Assembly (NCBI GenBank): GCA_963697355.1
Contig: CAVONV010000011.1
Coordinates: 124,001 to 188,000, forward strand
Reading direction: 5' to 3'
Origin: CAVONV01 sp963697355
GTDB lineage: Bacteria; Acidobacteriota; Vicinamibacteria; Marinacidobacterales; DATDRI01
DNA length: 64,000 nt
The notes under the pieces are model-generated. The model saw only the letters and a list, made by a program, of their open reading frames with translations. It was not told the origin of the DNA and did not search any database. Below are positions 28,891-37,910 of the stretch, in pieces. How positions within the stretch are numbered: the first letter of the stretch is position 1; each line of letters opens with the position of its first letter. Position numbers and translations under genes: made by a program.

Positions 28891-31800
28891 ATGTGGGCTA
28901 GCTCTGTACTGAATCTCTATCGAAAGTTCTTCGGGGCAACGGCAAACCCGGAGCTCCTGGAGTCCGGTGTCGAAGCCGTACTCGATGGGAACACCGCCGT
29001 TGCGGTGACCGAGGCCTGTATTGCGGAAACGGCCGGTCTCGGAGGAACCCTGCCTGCAGACGGCGCTGGACGCACCTGGGAATCAGAACAGACGCGAGAG
29101 GAAACAAACTTCTTCGGCCGTCCTCTCACTTCTCGAGACCCAGGAGAGCCGCGCGGCGCGATTGCTTCTGCCATCGGCTCGTCGCTTTCCGGGTTGAGAG
29201 CCACGGCCTTTGTCTCGGGACACGATCTCACACAGTCTTTGGACCTTCTGCGTCTCGCCGTGGGACGGCACGTACCCCTCGTTGTTCAAGTGGGTGCTCG
29301 CGCCGTAGAAGGGCATGCCATTCCAAGCGGCAGCGGCCACGATGGGTACCACATGGCATCCGAAGCCGGATGCTTCCAACTATTTGCCCGCAATGTGCAA
29401 CAAGCCGTGGACTTCACTCTCGTCGCCCGACGAACGGCCGAACTTGGATTGGTACCGGGCATCGTGGCGATGGATAGTAGGGAGACCGCGATGGCGGCTC
29501 AAGAGGCCCACCTGCCACCGCCGGAGCTCGTCAAGACGTTACTCGGGTCGCCATCGGAGACCATAACCACGCCCACAGAGGCTCAGAAACTTCTCTACGG
29601 CGACAAGAGGCGACGCATTCCTCTAGGTTACGATCTCGACCGTCCTGCCCTCCTAGGAGGCTTTCAAGGACCCGAGGCATTCGCGCTGGGCGTCGCCGGC
29701 CAAGCTCCCTTCTTCAATGAGCACCTACTCGAATTCCTCAATCAATCCTTGATGGAGCTCGAAAAACGAACCGGGCGAAAACAAGAGTTGGTGTCGGGCC
29801 ATAATACGGGGAACGCGGATTGGATCCTCGTCGCACAGGGCTCGGCTGTGGAAACGGCTGAGGCTGTTGCTGATTGGCTCCGCAACGAGCGCAAGCAAAC
29901 GATCGGCGTCGTGGGCATCCAATGTCTAAGGCCTTTCCCGGCCGCGAACATTTTGGAGCTCGTAAAAGGCGCGAAGAGGATAGCCGTATTGGAGCGAATC
30001 GACTCTCCTGTCGGTGCCGAGCCACCGTTGTTGCGAGAGCTTCGCTCCGCTGTCGGCCAGTCTATCGAAAACGGAAAATTCGGCAAAAACACCCATCCGA
30101 GCCACCCGGCATGGACAGAGAAGGACTGCCCTCACTTCCACTCGGTAATATATGGATTGGGCAGCCATCCCCTGCGCGGAACCGATTTGGCGCAGTTGTG
30201 CTCGGAGCTCGAGACCAAGGGACACTCCCAAGTGTATCTCGGCGTGGAGTTTGCTCCCGAAACTAGTCCCTATCCAAAACGTCAAGTACTTCTCGACCAA
30301 ATCCGGCGCTCCTATCCACGAGTCGTCGAGCTTGGTTTACGCGCGAAGGGTTCTTCTCCTGACGTCCGTCCTCAGGATTCCATCACCATCTCCATACATC
30401 GCTCGTCAGACAACAACGGCCATGGTGGCCAACGCAGCAGGGGCGCGAGCTTAGCCAATGAGGCGGCAGCGCTCATTCACAACATGGTGGGAGGACACGT
30501 TCGGAGTCGTCCGGATGTCGCTTGGGATCGATTCGGAGGGACACGGATCGATCGATTCACCCATTCGAGCAAGCCGTTGAACGACCCCGGCGACGACGTT
30601 AGTGATGAACTTGCCATCATCGCAGCAGGACCTCGGGCCGATTCTCTGGAAAGAGCCCTTTCTCGCTTGCGCAAAGGCGGAACCGTTCTCGTCACGGGTC
30701 CCACCTCGCCTGGAGGCGTTGAAATCTCTGAAACGCTCTGGAGCCAAGTCCTTGGCCTCGAGGCCAAGCTATTCATGGTGCCGAGCTCATCGACCAACTC
30801 CGAGGAACGTCTACTTGGAGGCTTGATGGGATTAATGGCCGCGCGGCTCGGGGTGAAAGCAAAAAAGATAACGAGCACACGCGAAGAGATGCTCGCCCAC
30901 CTATCCGATGCCGATCGTGATGCTCGTCTTGCTGCTTTCGAATCGGGCCTCGAGACATTCCACGAGATCACCAGAAGCCAAACGACGGAACCGGCCCAAC
31001 CTGTCACACCGGACCAAGATGTCCCCATGGCGGTACGAGTCTTAGGAACGTCAGAGTCGACGGTGGGCAGCTTGCCACGCTTCTGGGATCAAGTCGGCGT
31101 GCTTTATCGAAACAATGAGACGGACGACCTCACGGCCGACCCCTATCAGGCCTCGGGAACCATCCCTCCCTTGACCTCGACATTCCGAGACTTTTCGAGC
31201 TCGCGGACCATGCTTCCCGATCTCGACCCCGGCCTTTGCACCGGTTGCGGAGCTTGTTGGACCTGGTGTCCCGATGGGGCCATTGCACCCGTAACCGCCA
31301 CACCGGCCTCTCTTCTAGAATCAGGCGTGAGCATGGCGGGAGGTGCCGATGCGCTACGACCCGTCATCTCTCAGCTCGCGAGTCGGGTGACGACAGAAAT
31401 CAAGAAGGCCGAACCCACACCTACGCAGACCCGTCAAGTCCTCGACCAAGCCTTCGACTGGCTTCTAGAAAAAATGCCGATGCCCGACGAACGGAAGCAA
31501 ACGGTTGAAGAAGCCTACAAGAAAGTGTGCGAGACTGTTGGGGATCTCCCTATCTCAAAAACTCAGGTCTTCTTCGACGAGGCGGAGACCCGTGCCAAGG
31601 GGAGCGGTGAGCTCCTTTCGTTGGTCGTGAATCCAAACGCATGCAAGGGATGCGGAATCTGTATCCAGGTTTGCGAGCCCGACGCCCTGACGGAGAAACC
31701 TCAAAACGACTCGAGAATCCGAGAGGCCCGCAAGCTCTGGCGTTTGTGGGAACAACTACCCGACACGCCCGCCGAAACGATTGAACGAGCCCGAGAGCAT

Positions 31801-33420
31801 CCTGACGTTGGCCCCGCCGCTGCTATGCTTTTGTCCCGCCATTGCCTCATGGCGATGTCCGGAGGTGATGGAGCAGAAGCGGGCTCAGGCGAGAAAATAG
31901 CCTTACGTCTCGCTCTCGCCGCGGCGGAACATCGCCAACAACCTCTCGTTCGACAACGGTTGAGCCGGATCGATGTAGCCCGTGAGAAGCTCTACGGACG
32001 GATCCGTGAGACTCTAGCAAGCGCGTTGCCCACTTCGGACCTCGAGGCTCTCGGGGCGGGCATCGATCTACTAGGAAGCAACTCTGCGGACCTCGCCTCC
32101 TTGATGGAGCGCGTGCGCGGTGCGACAGAGCATGGCCGAGTCGACACAAAACGTCTCGGTCGTGAGGTGGGAGTCGCACAAACACTGGGCGACATCGCTT
32201 GGCACATGGAAAAAGGGCCTGGAGGCATGGGTCGTGCCCGGATGGGTATGGTCGTCGCAGCCGATTTGAAATCCAGCTGGCTCGGTTCCTTTCCTGACAA
32301 TCCATTCTCGATACCGGTGGTCGTGGACCGGAGTGGAGACGCGACTCAGTTTGCCATTGGACTTATCGACGGGCAGATCCGCACAGCCATAGAGACTTTC
32401 ACGGCTCTGAGAAAGGCCGACTTGGAGCTCGATCACCCCGAGGAAGCCGAACGTCAAGGTGCGGAGCTCGAACGCTCGAGCTGGCGAGACCTGAGCAAGG
32501 AAGAGCGCGATGCCTGTCCGCCGCTTCTCCTCGTAGGAACCAATGAGACGTTGGCTGGAAAGGCTCTCTTGGATCTTCTGGAATCCGACCTCCCCATCAA
32601 AGTCCTCGTCCTCTCCGACCTGTCTTTAGGTGCTGACGTGGCTCGCGGATCGAACGCTTACGACATTGCTTTCACCGCGCTGGCATTGAGAAAGCCTTTC
32701 GTGGCTCAGTGCTCCATCTCGGGGCCCCGGCATTTCTATGAGTGCCTTCGCGATGGTCTCGACTTCTCGGGGCCTGCCTTGATTCATGTTCACGCCCCAA
32801 GTCCAACTCGGCATGGATACAACCCAGACCAGACGGTGGAACAAGCCCAAATGGCCGTCCAATCCCGCGCGTTCCCCATCTTTCGTTACAACCCCACGGG
32901 AGAGGGTGTTTTTGGACTCCACCTCGATTTGGAGGGGAACCCAGCGCCGGGTAGTACGTTCGTCGATGACGAAGAGCTCGGACCACTCACTCCGGCTCAT
33001 TGGGCGGCACGGGAAAAGAGGTTTGCTGAGTTCATTTCCCCATTGGGTGAAGATGCGGGCCCAACGACCGCAATCGCCGACTATCTGCTCCTGCCGGAGG
33101 AACAGCGGAGTGGCAAGACTCCTTTCATTACGATGGATGGTGCAACGAGGCATGGAATCTCAGCAGATCTCGTGAGAGCTTTCGACGAGCGCATCTCGAT
33201 CTGGCGAGCCCTACAGGAAGTCGCAGGGCTTGTCACGCCTTTCACTCAAAAGGTGCGCGAGGAAGCCGCTCACGCCGTTGCCGAAACCCACGAGGCCGAG
33301 ATCCAGTCACTCAGGAAAGAGTACGAGGCAAGAATCCAGTCCTCGAGTGCCGAGAAGCAATCCGAAATTGCCGAGAAGATACGCAACCAGTTGTTAGTAC
33401 TCACGGGATATAAAAAGTAG
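28891..33420 (+). CDS. Giant PFOR-like iron-sulfur protein with degenerate thiamine-diphosphate domain
   Basis: 1509 residues with the domain order of single-chain pyruvate:ferredoxin oxidoreductase. A pyrimidine-binding-like domain (about 1-260), a transketolase C-terminal-like domain (about 305-390), and a gamma-like domain starting at ITISIHRSS (about 495-690) come first. Two [4Fe-4S] motifs follow, C783xxC786xxC789xxxC793P and C918xxC921xxC924xxxC928E, separated by a ~125-residue helical insertion where PFOR has about 45. A beta-like domain (about 1090-1400) and a terminal coiled coil end it. Where PFOR has GDG, this chain has G1216-T-N, and the NxGG partner motif is absent, so cofactor binding looks lost. 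Two clusters remain, suggesting electron transfer rather than catalysis. Confidence 0.75.
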   Translation: MWASSVLNLYRKFFGATANPELLESGVEAVLDGNTAVAVTEACIAETAGLGGTLPADGAGRTWESEQTREETNFFGRPLTSRDPGEPRGAIASAIGSSLSGLRATAFVSGHDLTQSLDLLRLAVGRHVPLVVQVGARAVEGHAIPSGSGHDGYHMASEAGCFQLFARNVQQAVDFTLVARRTAELGLVPGIVAMDSRETAMAAQEAHLPPPELVKTLLGSPSETITTPTEAQKLLYGDKRRRIPLGYDLDRPALLGGFQGPEAFALGVAGQAPFFNEHLLEFLNQSLMELEKRTGRKQELVSGHNTGNADWILVAQGSAVETAEAVADWLRNERKQTIGVVGIQCLRPFPAANILELVKGAKRIAVLERIDSPVGAEPPLLRELRSAVGQSIENGKFGKNTHPSHPAWTEKDCPHFHSVIYGLGSHPLRGTDLAQLCSELETKGHSQVYLGVEFAPETSPYPKRQVLLDQIRRSYPRVVELGLRAKGSSPDVRPQDSITISIHRSSDNNGHGGQRSRGASLANEAAALIHNMVGGHVRSRPDVAWDRFGGTRIDRFTHSSKPLNDPGDDVSDELAIIAAGPRADSLERALSRLRKGGTVLVTGPTSPGGVEISETLWSQVLGLEAKLFMVPSSSTNSEERLLGGLMGLMAARLGVKAKKITSTREEMLAHLSDADRDARLAAFESGLETFHEITRSQTTEPAQPVTPDQDVPMAVRVLGTSESTVGSLPRFWDQVGVLYRNNETDDLTADPYQASGTIPPLTSTFRDFSSSRTMLPDLDPGLCTGCGACWTWCPDGAIAPVTATPASLLESGVSMAGGADALRPVISQLASRVTTEIKKAEPTPTQTRQVLDQAFDWLLEKMPMPDERKQTVEEAYKKVCETVGDLPISKTQVFFDEAETRAKGSGELLSLVVNPNACKGCGICIQVCEPDALTEKPQNDSRIREARKLWRLWEQLPDTPAETIERAREHPDVGPAAAMLLSRHCLMAMSGGDGAEAGSGEKIALRLALAAAEHRQQPLVRQRLSRIDVAREKLYGRIRETLASALPTSDLEALGAGIDLLGSNSADLASLMERVRGATEHGRVDTKRLGREVGVAQTLGDIAWHMEKGPGGMGRARMGMVVAADLKSSWLGSFPDNPFSIPVVVDRSGDATQFAIGLIDGQIRTAIETFTALRKADLELDHPEEAERQGAELERSSWRDLSKEERDACPPLLLVGTNETLAGKALLDLLESDLPIKVLVLSDLSLGADVARGSNAYDIAFTALALRKPFVAQCSISGPRHFYECLRDGLDFSGPALIHVHAPSPTRHGYNPDQTVEQAQMAVQSRAFPIFRYNPTGEGVFGLHLDLEGNPAPGSTFVDDEELGPLTPAHWAAREKRFAEFISPLGEDAGPTTAIADYLLLPEEQRSGKTPFITMDGATRHGISADLVRAFDERISIWRALQEVAGLVTPFTQKVREEAAHAVAETHEAEIQSLRKEYEARIQSSSAEKQSEIAEKIRNQLLVLTGYKK

Positions 33421-33648
33421 CAGTGCTTTGTTACCAGTTATCAGTTATCAGTCAGGCTAAGAAGTGACAGTGCTTAGTTACCGGTTATCAGTGTCCAGTT
33501 GCCAGTTACCGGTCACCAGTTATCAGTCATCAGTTACCAGTCATGGCTCACAACTCACTCGTCACTGGTTACTGGTCACTGGTTACTGTTTACTGCCCTG
33601 GCCACTGGCCATTGGCCACTGGTCACTGGTCACTCTCCATTGATAGAC
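33421..33648. repeat. CAGTTATCAGT/ACTGGTCACTGG repeat array before rnfC
   Basis: The gap between the giant protein and rnfC is filled with degenerate words of 8-11 bases. The left part repeats ACCAGTTATCAGT-type units; the right part repeats their complement (TCACTGGTTACTGG), so the RNA could fold into a long imperfect hairpin. An open frame runs through it into rnfC and would add 50 low-complexity residues, but that is a by-product of the repeat. Nothing else is seen here. Confidence 0.75.
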
Positions 33649-34986
33649 ATGTCGAGCGCAATAGTAGTGGGGCCGACCTTCCGGCATGGTGTCCACCCTT
33701 CAGAGCACAAAGAGGGTACAGAGCATCTGCCGACTCAACGAATGCCTTTCGTCTCCACCTACATCATACCTCTCAGCCAACACCTGGGGGCGCCCGCGAA
33801 AGCCGTCGTTCGCGAAGGCGAGCGTGTCACGCGCGGCCAGGTCATTGCTGAGCCTGGTGGCTTCGTCTCCACGTACCACCACAGTCCCGCAACCGGCTGG
33901 GTTCGTGCCGTCGCGCCTCGCCGCCATGCCAGCGGACAGCTCATGCCGGCCATAGAGATCGAGGCTGACCCTTATGCTACGCAGCGCTTCGCACCAAAAC
34001 CGCCCATAGATTGGCGTTCGTTGACGAGCAAGGAATTCGTCGCCGAAGTCCAAAAAGCTGGACTCGTGGGCATGGGAGGGGCGGCCTTTCCCTCTCACGT
34101 CAAATACGCCGGATTGGAAGAAGGTGCCGTCAGAGCGTTGCTCGTCAACGGCAGCGAGTGTGAGCCGTATCTCACCAATGACCACCGAACCATGTTGGAG
34201 CGTCCCGAGGCCGTCTTGCGAGGCACGGCCATCGTGCGCGAGAAGATCGGTGCCGAGAAAGCGGTCATCGGCGTGGAAATGAACAAGCCCGACGCCATCG
34301 AGGCACTTCGTTCTCGTGTCGAGCCAGGCTCTTCGATCGAAGTCGTGCCACTAAAGGTCAAGTACCCGCAAGGTGCCGAAAAGATGCTGATCAATGCCCT
34401 CTTCGGCTTGGAAGTCCCGGCAGGCAAGCTTCCCATCGATATCGGAATGGTGGTCAACAACATTGGAACCATGGCGGCATTGGCCGACTACTTTGACACG
34501 GGTCTGCCATTGATTGAGCGTGTGTTGACGGTGGCGGGTCCCGCTGTCGACACGCCGGCCAACCTTCTCGTCCCTATCGGCACACCCGTCCGTGAAGTTC
34601 TCGACTTCTGCGGTGGTCTCAAAGAAAACACCAAAGAAGTCATTCTAGGAGGCCCAATGATGGGCCAGCCGACCTCTAGTCTCGATGTGCCAACCATGAA
34701 GGGAAACTCCGGCATACTGGCTTTCACCGAAACCGAGACGGTGCGGCCAACGGAATACGCCTGTGTCAAGTGCGGTCGTTGTGCCGAGGCATGCCCGTAT
34801 TTTCTCAACCCGTCTCTGCTCGGTCGGCTCTCGAGAGCTCGCAGATTCGAGGATGCAGAAGAGGTCTTCGTCATGGACTGCATGGAGTGCGGGTCCTGCA
34901 CTTATGCCTGCCCATCCAGCATCCCCCTGGTCCAACTGATCCGGGTGGCAAAGACGGAAATTCGAAAGAGGGCGCGCAAAGGATGA
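33649..34986 (+). CDS. rnfC: Rnf electron transport complex subunit C
   Basis: Peripheral cytoplasmic subunit of the Rnf ferredoxin:NAD+ oxidoreductase, carrying the NADH/FMN site and two [4Fe-4S] clusters. The Rossmann-like segment GLVGMGGAAFPSHVKY and NGSECEPYLTNDH are the conserved FMN/NADH-binding signature. Two cluster motifs are C372xxC375xxC378xxxC382P and C411xxC414xxC417xxxC421P. MSSAIVVGPTFRHGVHP at 33649 is taken as the start because everything upstream in frame is translated repeat. The stop overlaps the rnfD start (ATGA). At 445 residues it is the compact form without a long Ala-rich tail. Confidence 0.95.
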   Translation: MSSAIVVGPTFRHGVHPSEHKEGTEHLPTQRMPFVSTYIIPLSQHLGAPAKAVVREGERVTRGQVIAEPGGFVSTYHHSPATGWVRAVAPRRHASGQLMPAIEIEADPYATQRFAPKPPIDWRSLTSKEFVAEVQKAGLVGMGGAAFPSHVKYAGLEEGAVRALLVNGSECEPYLTNDHRTMLERPEAVLRGTAIVREKIGAEKAVIGVEMNKPDAIEALRSRVEPGSSIEVVPLKVKYPQGAEKMLINALFGLEVPAGKLPIDIGMVVNNIGTMAALADYFDTGLPLIERVLTVAGPAVDTPANLLVPIGTPVREVLDFCGGLKENTKEVILGGPMMGQPTSSLDVPTMKGNSGILAFTETETVRPTEYACVKCGRCAEACPYFLNPSLLGRLSRARRFEDAEEVFVMDCMECGSCTYACPSSIPLVQLIRVAKTEIRKRARKG

Positions 34987-35999
34987 AGCAAGACTACAAG
35001 CTGCTCATTCAATCCGCGCCCCATCTCAGGCAAGGACTCACCACGCCTCAGCTCATGATGGACGTGGTCTATGCGCTCGTCCCCGTCACGTTGGCCGCCG
35101 TTTGGCTTTTCGGCCTCAGCGCCGTTTTCGTCTTAACGGCCGCAATTGCGGGAGCGGTCGCAACGGAGTGGATCTTTTCGCCGAAGGCCGGACGAGGCAG
35201 GTCTCTGCTGGACGCCACCGCCGTTCTCACGGGGCTGCTCTTGGGACTCACGCTGCCGCCCGCGATTCCCCTTTGGATGGCCTTTCTAGGAGGTTCCGTC
35301 AGCATCGGACTCGGCAAGCTCATTTGGGGAGGACTGGGACAAAACCTCTTCAATCCCGCTTTGGTCGGGCGAGCCTTCATTCAAGCGGCCTTTCCTACCG
35401 CCATTACGACTTGGACCGCGCAAGGGGGACCCGCACAGTTTTTCAAGATTCACATGAGTAATTTTGCGCTCCCCCTCATGCAACCCCAAGTGGATATCGT
35501 GACATCGGCAACGCCTCTCAACTTGATGAAGTTTCAACAAGAGGCCACGCCGCTGACCGAGCTCGTCGTGGGTAACACCGCTGGTTCCCTCGGCGAGACT
35601 AGCGCCTTGTTGATTCTCATCGGTGGGGCTTATCTATGGTTCCGCCGGAGCTACGACTGGCGCATCCCGGTTAGCATTCTCCTAGCGGCAGCGGCCCTTT
35701 CCGGCGCTCTATACGCCATGAATTCCAGCCTGTATCCGAGCCCTTGGTTTACGATTTTCTCCGGGAGCTTGCTCTTCGGCGCGATCTACATGGCCACCGA
35801 TCCCGTGACATCACCCTTGGCTCCCAAGGGAGCTTGGATCTTTGGCATTGGGATTGGCGTGTTGGTGGTCCTCATCCGTGTCTTCGGCGGACTTCCAGAG
35901 GGTGTCATGTACGCGATTCTACTGATGAACTCGGCTTCACCTTTGATTGAACGATGGACCCAACCGCGCGTCTTCGGCCGCGGAGGACAGGCGACATGA
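34983..35999 (+). CDS. rnfD: Rnf electron transport complex subunit D
   Basis: Integral membrane subunit (about 338 residues, around nine helices) that holds a covalently bound FMN and forms part of the ion path. The flavinylation site is the Thr of VTSATPLN, T177, matching the S-x-A-T motif of RnfD/NqrB. Other conserved stretches are LLGLTLPPAIPLWMAFLG, GGLGQNLFNPALVGRAF and YMATDPVTSPLAPKG. It overlaps both rnfC and rnfG by four bases, so the genes are coupled. Confidence 0.95.
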   Translation: MKQDYKLLIQSAPHLRQGLTTPQLMMDVVYALVPVTLAAVWLFGLSAVFVLTAAIAGAVATEWIFSPKAGRGRSLLDATAVLTGLLLGLTLPPAIPLWMAFLGGSVSIGLGKLIWGGLGQNLFNPALVGRAFIQAAFPTAITTWTAQGGPAQFFKIHMSNFALPLMQPQVDIVTSATPLNLMKFQQEATPLTELVVGNTAGSLGETSALLILIGGAYLWFRRSYDWRIPVSILLAAAALSGALYAMNSSLYPSPWFTIFSGSLLFGAIYMATDPVTSPLAPKGAWIFGIGIGVLVVLIRVFGGLPEGVMYAILLMNSASPLIERWTQPRVFGRGGQAT

Positions 36000-36658
36000 G
36001 CGAGGAGCTCCAACCCAAACCCGCCGAGATGGAAGACCCTTCCGATCCGAGCTCGACCCGATTGATTGCAACGCTCAGCGTAGCAGGCTTGCTCTCAGGT
36101 CTCATCCTCGTGGGTGCCTACGAGCTGACGCTACCTCGGATCCAAGCCAATCAGGCGCGCGAGCTTCGAGAAGCGGTCTTCAAGGTCCTGCCGGGGACCG
36201 AACGCTTCCAAGAAATGGAATTCATCGACGGCGTGCTCGTGGAAACGGAAGCCGACGCTGAGGAGGTCGTATACGCCGGTTACGACCAGGACGATGGGCT
36301 CTTGGGCTATGCCATTCCAGGTGAAGGCGCAGGCTTCCAAGACACCATCAAGCTCATCTACGGCTATCAACCCGACCAGCGTATCATCGTGGGCATGGAA
36401 GTCCTCGAAAGCCGGGAAACACCAGGACTAGGCGACAAAATTATCAAAGATGCGGAGTTCAAGGAGAATTTCCTGAAGCTTTCGGTTGATCCCGAAGTCA
36501 TTCCGGTAGCGGAAAAAAAGGCTCCAAACGAGATCGACACGATTACCGGCGCCACTATTTCTTCGAAGGCCATTGCCAACATCCTCAACACGACGAATGA
36601 GCGGTGGCTGTCTCGTCTGGGTGGTTCAAAGCCGCAAGATCAACAGGAGGAGAAGTAG
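35996..36658 (+). CDS. rnfG: Rnf electron transport complex subunit G
   Basis: Single-pass membrane subunit with a periplasmic flavin domain. One N-terminal helix (about residues 23-43) is followed by the FMN-binding domain. The motif DTITGATISSKA gives T187 as the residue that ApbE would flavinylate. GFQDTIKLIYGYQPDQRIIVGMEVLESRETPGLGDKI is the conserved core. No apbE gene is in the window. The start ATG overlaps the rnfD stop. Confidence 0.94.
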   Translation: MSEELQPKPAEMEDPSDPSSTRLIATLSVAGLLSGLILVGAYELTLPRIQANQARELREAVFKVLPGTERFQEMEFIDGVLVETEADAEEVVYAGYDQDDGLLGYAIPGEGAGFQDTIKLIYGYQPDQRIIVGMEVLESRETPGLGDKIIKDAEFKENFLKLSVDPEVIPVAEKKAPNEIDTITGATISSKAIANILNTTNERWLSRLGGSKPQDQQEEK

Positions 36659-36663
36659 CTCCT

Positions 36664-37323
36664 ATGGCATCGATATCGGGTCCCGAGGATTATTACTCAG
36701 AATTCATCAAGGGCATTTGGAAGGAAAACCCGATTTTCATCCAGGTGTTGGGTATGTGCCCCATGCTGGCAGTGACCAACTCCGCCATCAATGCCTTGGC
36801 CATGGGATCGGCGACGTTCTTCGTGCTGGTCGGCTCGAGCCTACTGGTCTCGACGTTCAAGAACATCATACCCAAGCAAGTCCGCATATCCTGCTATATC
36901 ATTATCATCGCCACTTTCGTAACGGTCGCCGACCTCACACTTCTCGCTTTCGTTCCCAAGATCCATAAGGAACTTGGCGCCTTCATCGCCCTCATCGTGG
37001 TCAACTGCGTGATCTTGGGACGTCAGGAGGCCTTTTCTTCGAAGCACTCCGTCAAGGCTTCCGTAGCCGATGCGACAGGCATGGCCGGCGGGTTCGTCAT
37101 CGCGTTGTTCTCGCTGGGAGCCGTCCGGGAGGTATTAGGCAGCGGAAGTTTGTTCGGGTATTCCCTCTTCGGTCCGAACTTCGAGCCTTGGGTGGTTATG
37201 ATCCTCCCACCGGGAGGCTTTCTCATGTTGGGCCTCCTCCTTCTGTTCTTCAACTGGGTCAAAGAAGTCAGGGAACGGGCCGAGGCGGATCTAGACGCCA
37301 CGTACCGCGAGGAGGTGGCGTAA
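36664..37323 (+). CDS. rnfE: Rnf electron transport complex subunit E
   Basis: Six-helix membrane subunit, one of the RnfA/RnfE inverted pair that holds the intramembrane [2Fe-2S] cluster. The cysteine-bearing signatures are QVLGMCPMLAVTNSAINA in the first helix and ALIVVNCVILGRQEAF in the fourth. A strong AGGAGGAG site precedes ATG 36664; a longer in-frame start overlaps rnfG and is not needed. The stop overlaps the rnfA start in the form TAATG. Confidence 0.95.
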   Translation: MASISGPEDYYSEFIKGIWKENPIFIQVLGMCPMLAVTNSAINALAMGSATFFVLVGSSLLVSTFKNIIPKQVRISCYIIIIATFVTVADLTLLAFVPKIHKELGAFIALIVVNCVILGRQEAFSSKHSVKASVADATGMAGGFVIALFSLGAVREVLGSGSLFGYSLFGPNFEPWVVMILPPGGFLMLGLLLLFFNWVKEVRERAEADLDATYREEVA

Positions 37324-37898
37324 TGGACAATCTGGTTTATATCTTTTTTAGCGCCCTTCTCATCAACAACTTCACGCTGTCTTACTTTCTGGGGCTATGC
37401 CCCTTTTTCGGTGTCACGAGCAAGCTCGAGACCGCATTCCGTCTCGGTCTCGCCAACATCTTCGTCATGTTGATTACATCGATCAGCGCGTGGTTCCTCA
37501 ATACCTACATCCTCGTCCACGCCCCTTATTTGAAAACGATCTCCTTCATCGTGGTCATCGCGAGCACCGTCCAGTTCGTTGAGATGGTCATCAAGAAACT
37601 CAGTCCTCCCCTTTATCGAGCGCTCGGAATCTTCCTCCCTCTCATTACCACTAACTGTGCTATCTTGGGTTTAGCACTTTTTTCCACAAATCGAGGCTAC
37701 GGTTTCGTTGAAGGTCTCATTTATGCACTTGGGGCGGGCGGAGGTTTGACCCTTGCTCTCGTTCTCATGGCGGGCTTACGCGAAGAGGCGGAGCTTTCCA
37801 GCATCCCCTCGGTCATCAAGGGTACCGCTATGAATTTGATCATTGCCGGCATTCTCTCCTTGGCATTCATGGGTTTTGCCGGTTTGTTCAGTTCGTAG
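37323..37898 (+). CDS. rnfA: Rnf electron transport complex subunit A
   Basis: 191-residue, six-helix partner of RnfE. Conserved features are NNFTLSYFLGLCPFFGV with the first cluster cysteine and LPLITTNCAILGLALF with the second. Translation is coupled to rnfE. In the usual order C-D-G-E-A-B the next gene should be rnfB, but a 51-residue Cys-rich protein follows instead and no rnfB is found anywhere in this window. Confidence 0.95.
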   Translation: MDNLVYIFFSALLINNFTLSYFLGLCPFFGVTSKLETAFRLGLANIFVMLITSISAWFLNTYILVHAPYLKTISFIVVIASTVQFVEMVIKKLSPPLYRALGIFLPLITTNCAILGLALFSTNRGYGFVEGLIYALGAGGGLTLALVLMAGLREEAELSSIPSVIKGTAMNLIIAGILSLAFMGFAGLFSS

Positions 37899-37910
37899 CT
37901 GGAGCGGACT

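Noticed and set aside
29874..30300. Long antisense and off-frame ORFs inside the giant PFOR-like gene
   Set aside because: Typical shadows in high-GC coding sequence; no motif and no start site.
33499..33648. 50-residue N-terminal extension of RnfC
   Set aside because: The residues are a translation of the intergenic repeat, and RnfC proteins begin near the chosen ATG at 33649.
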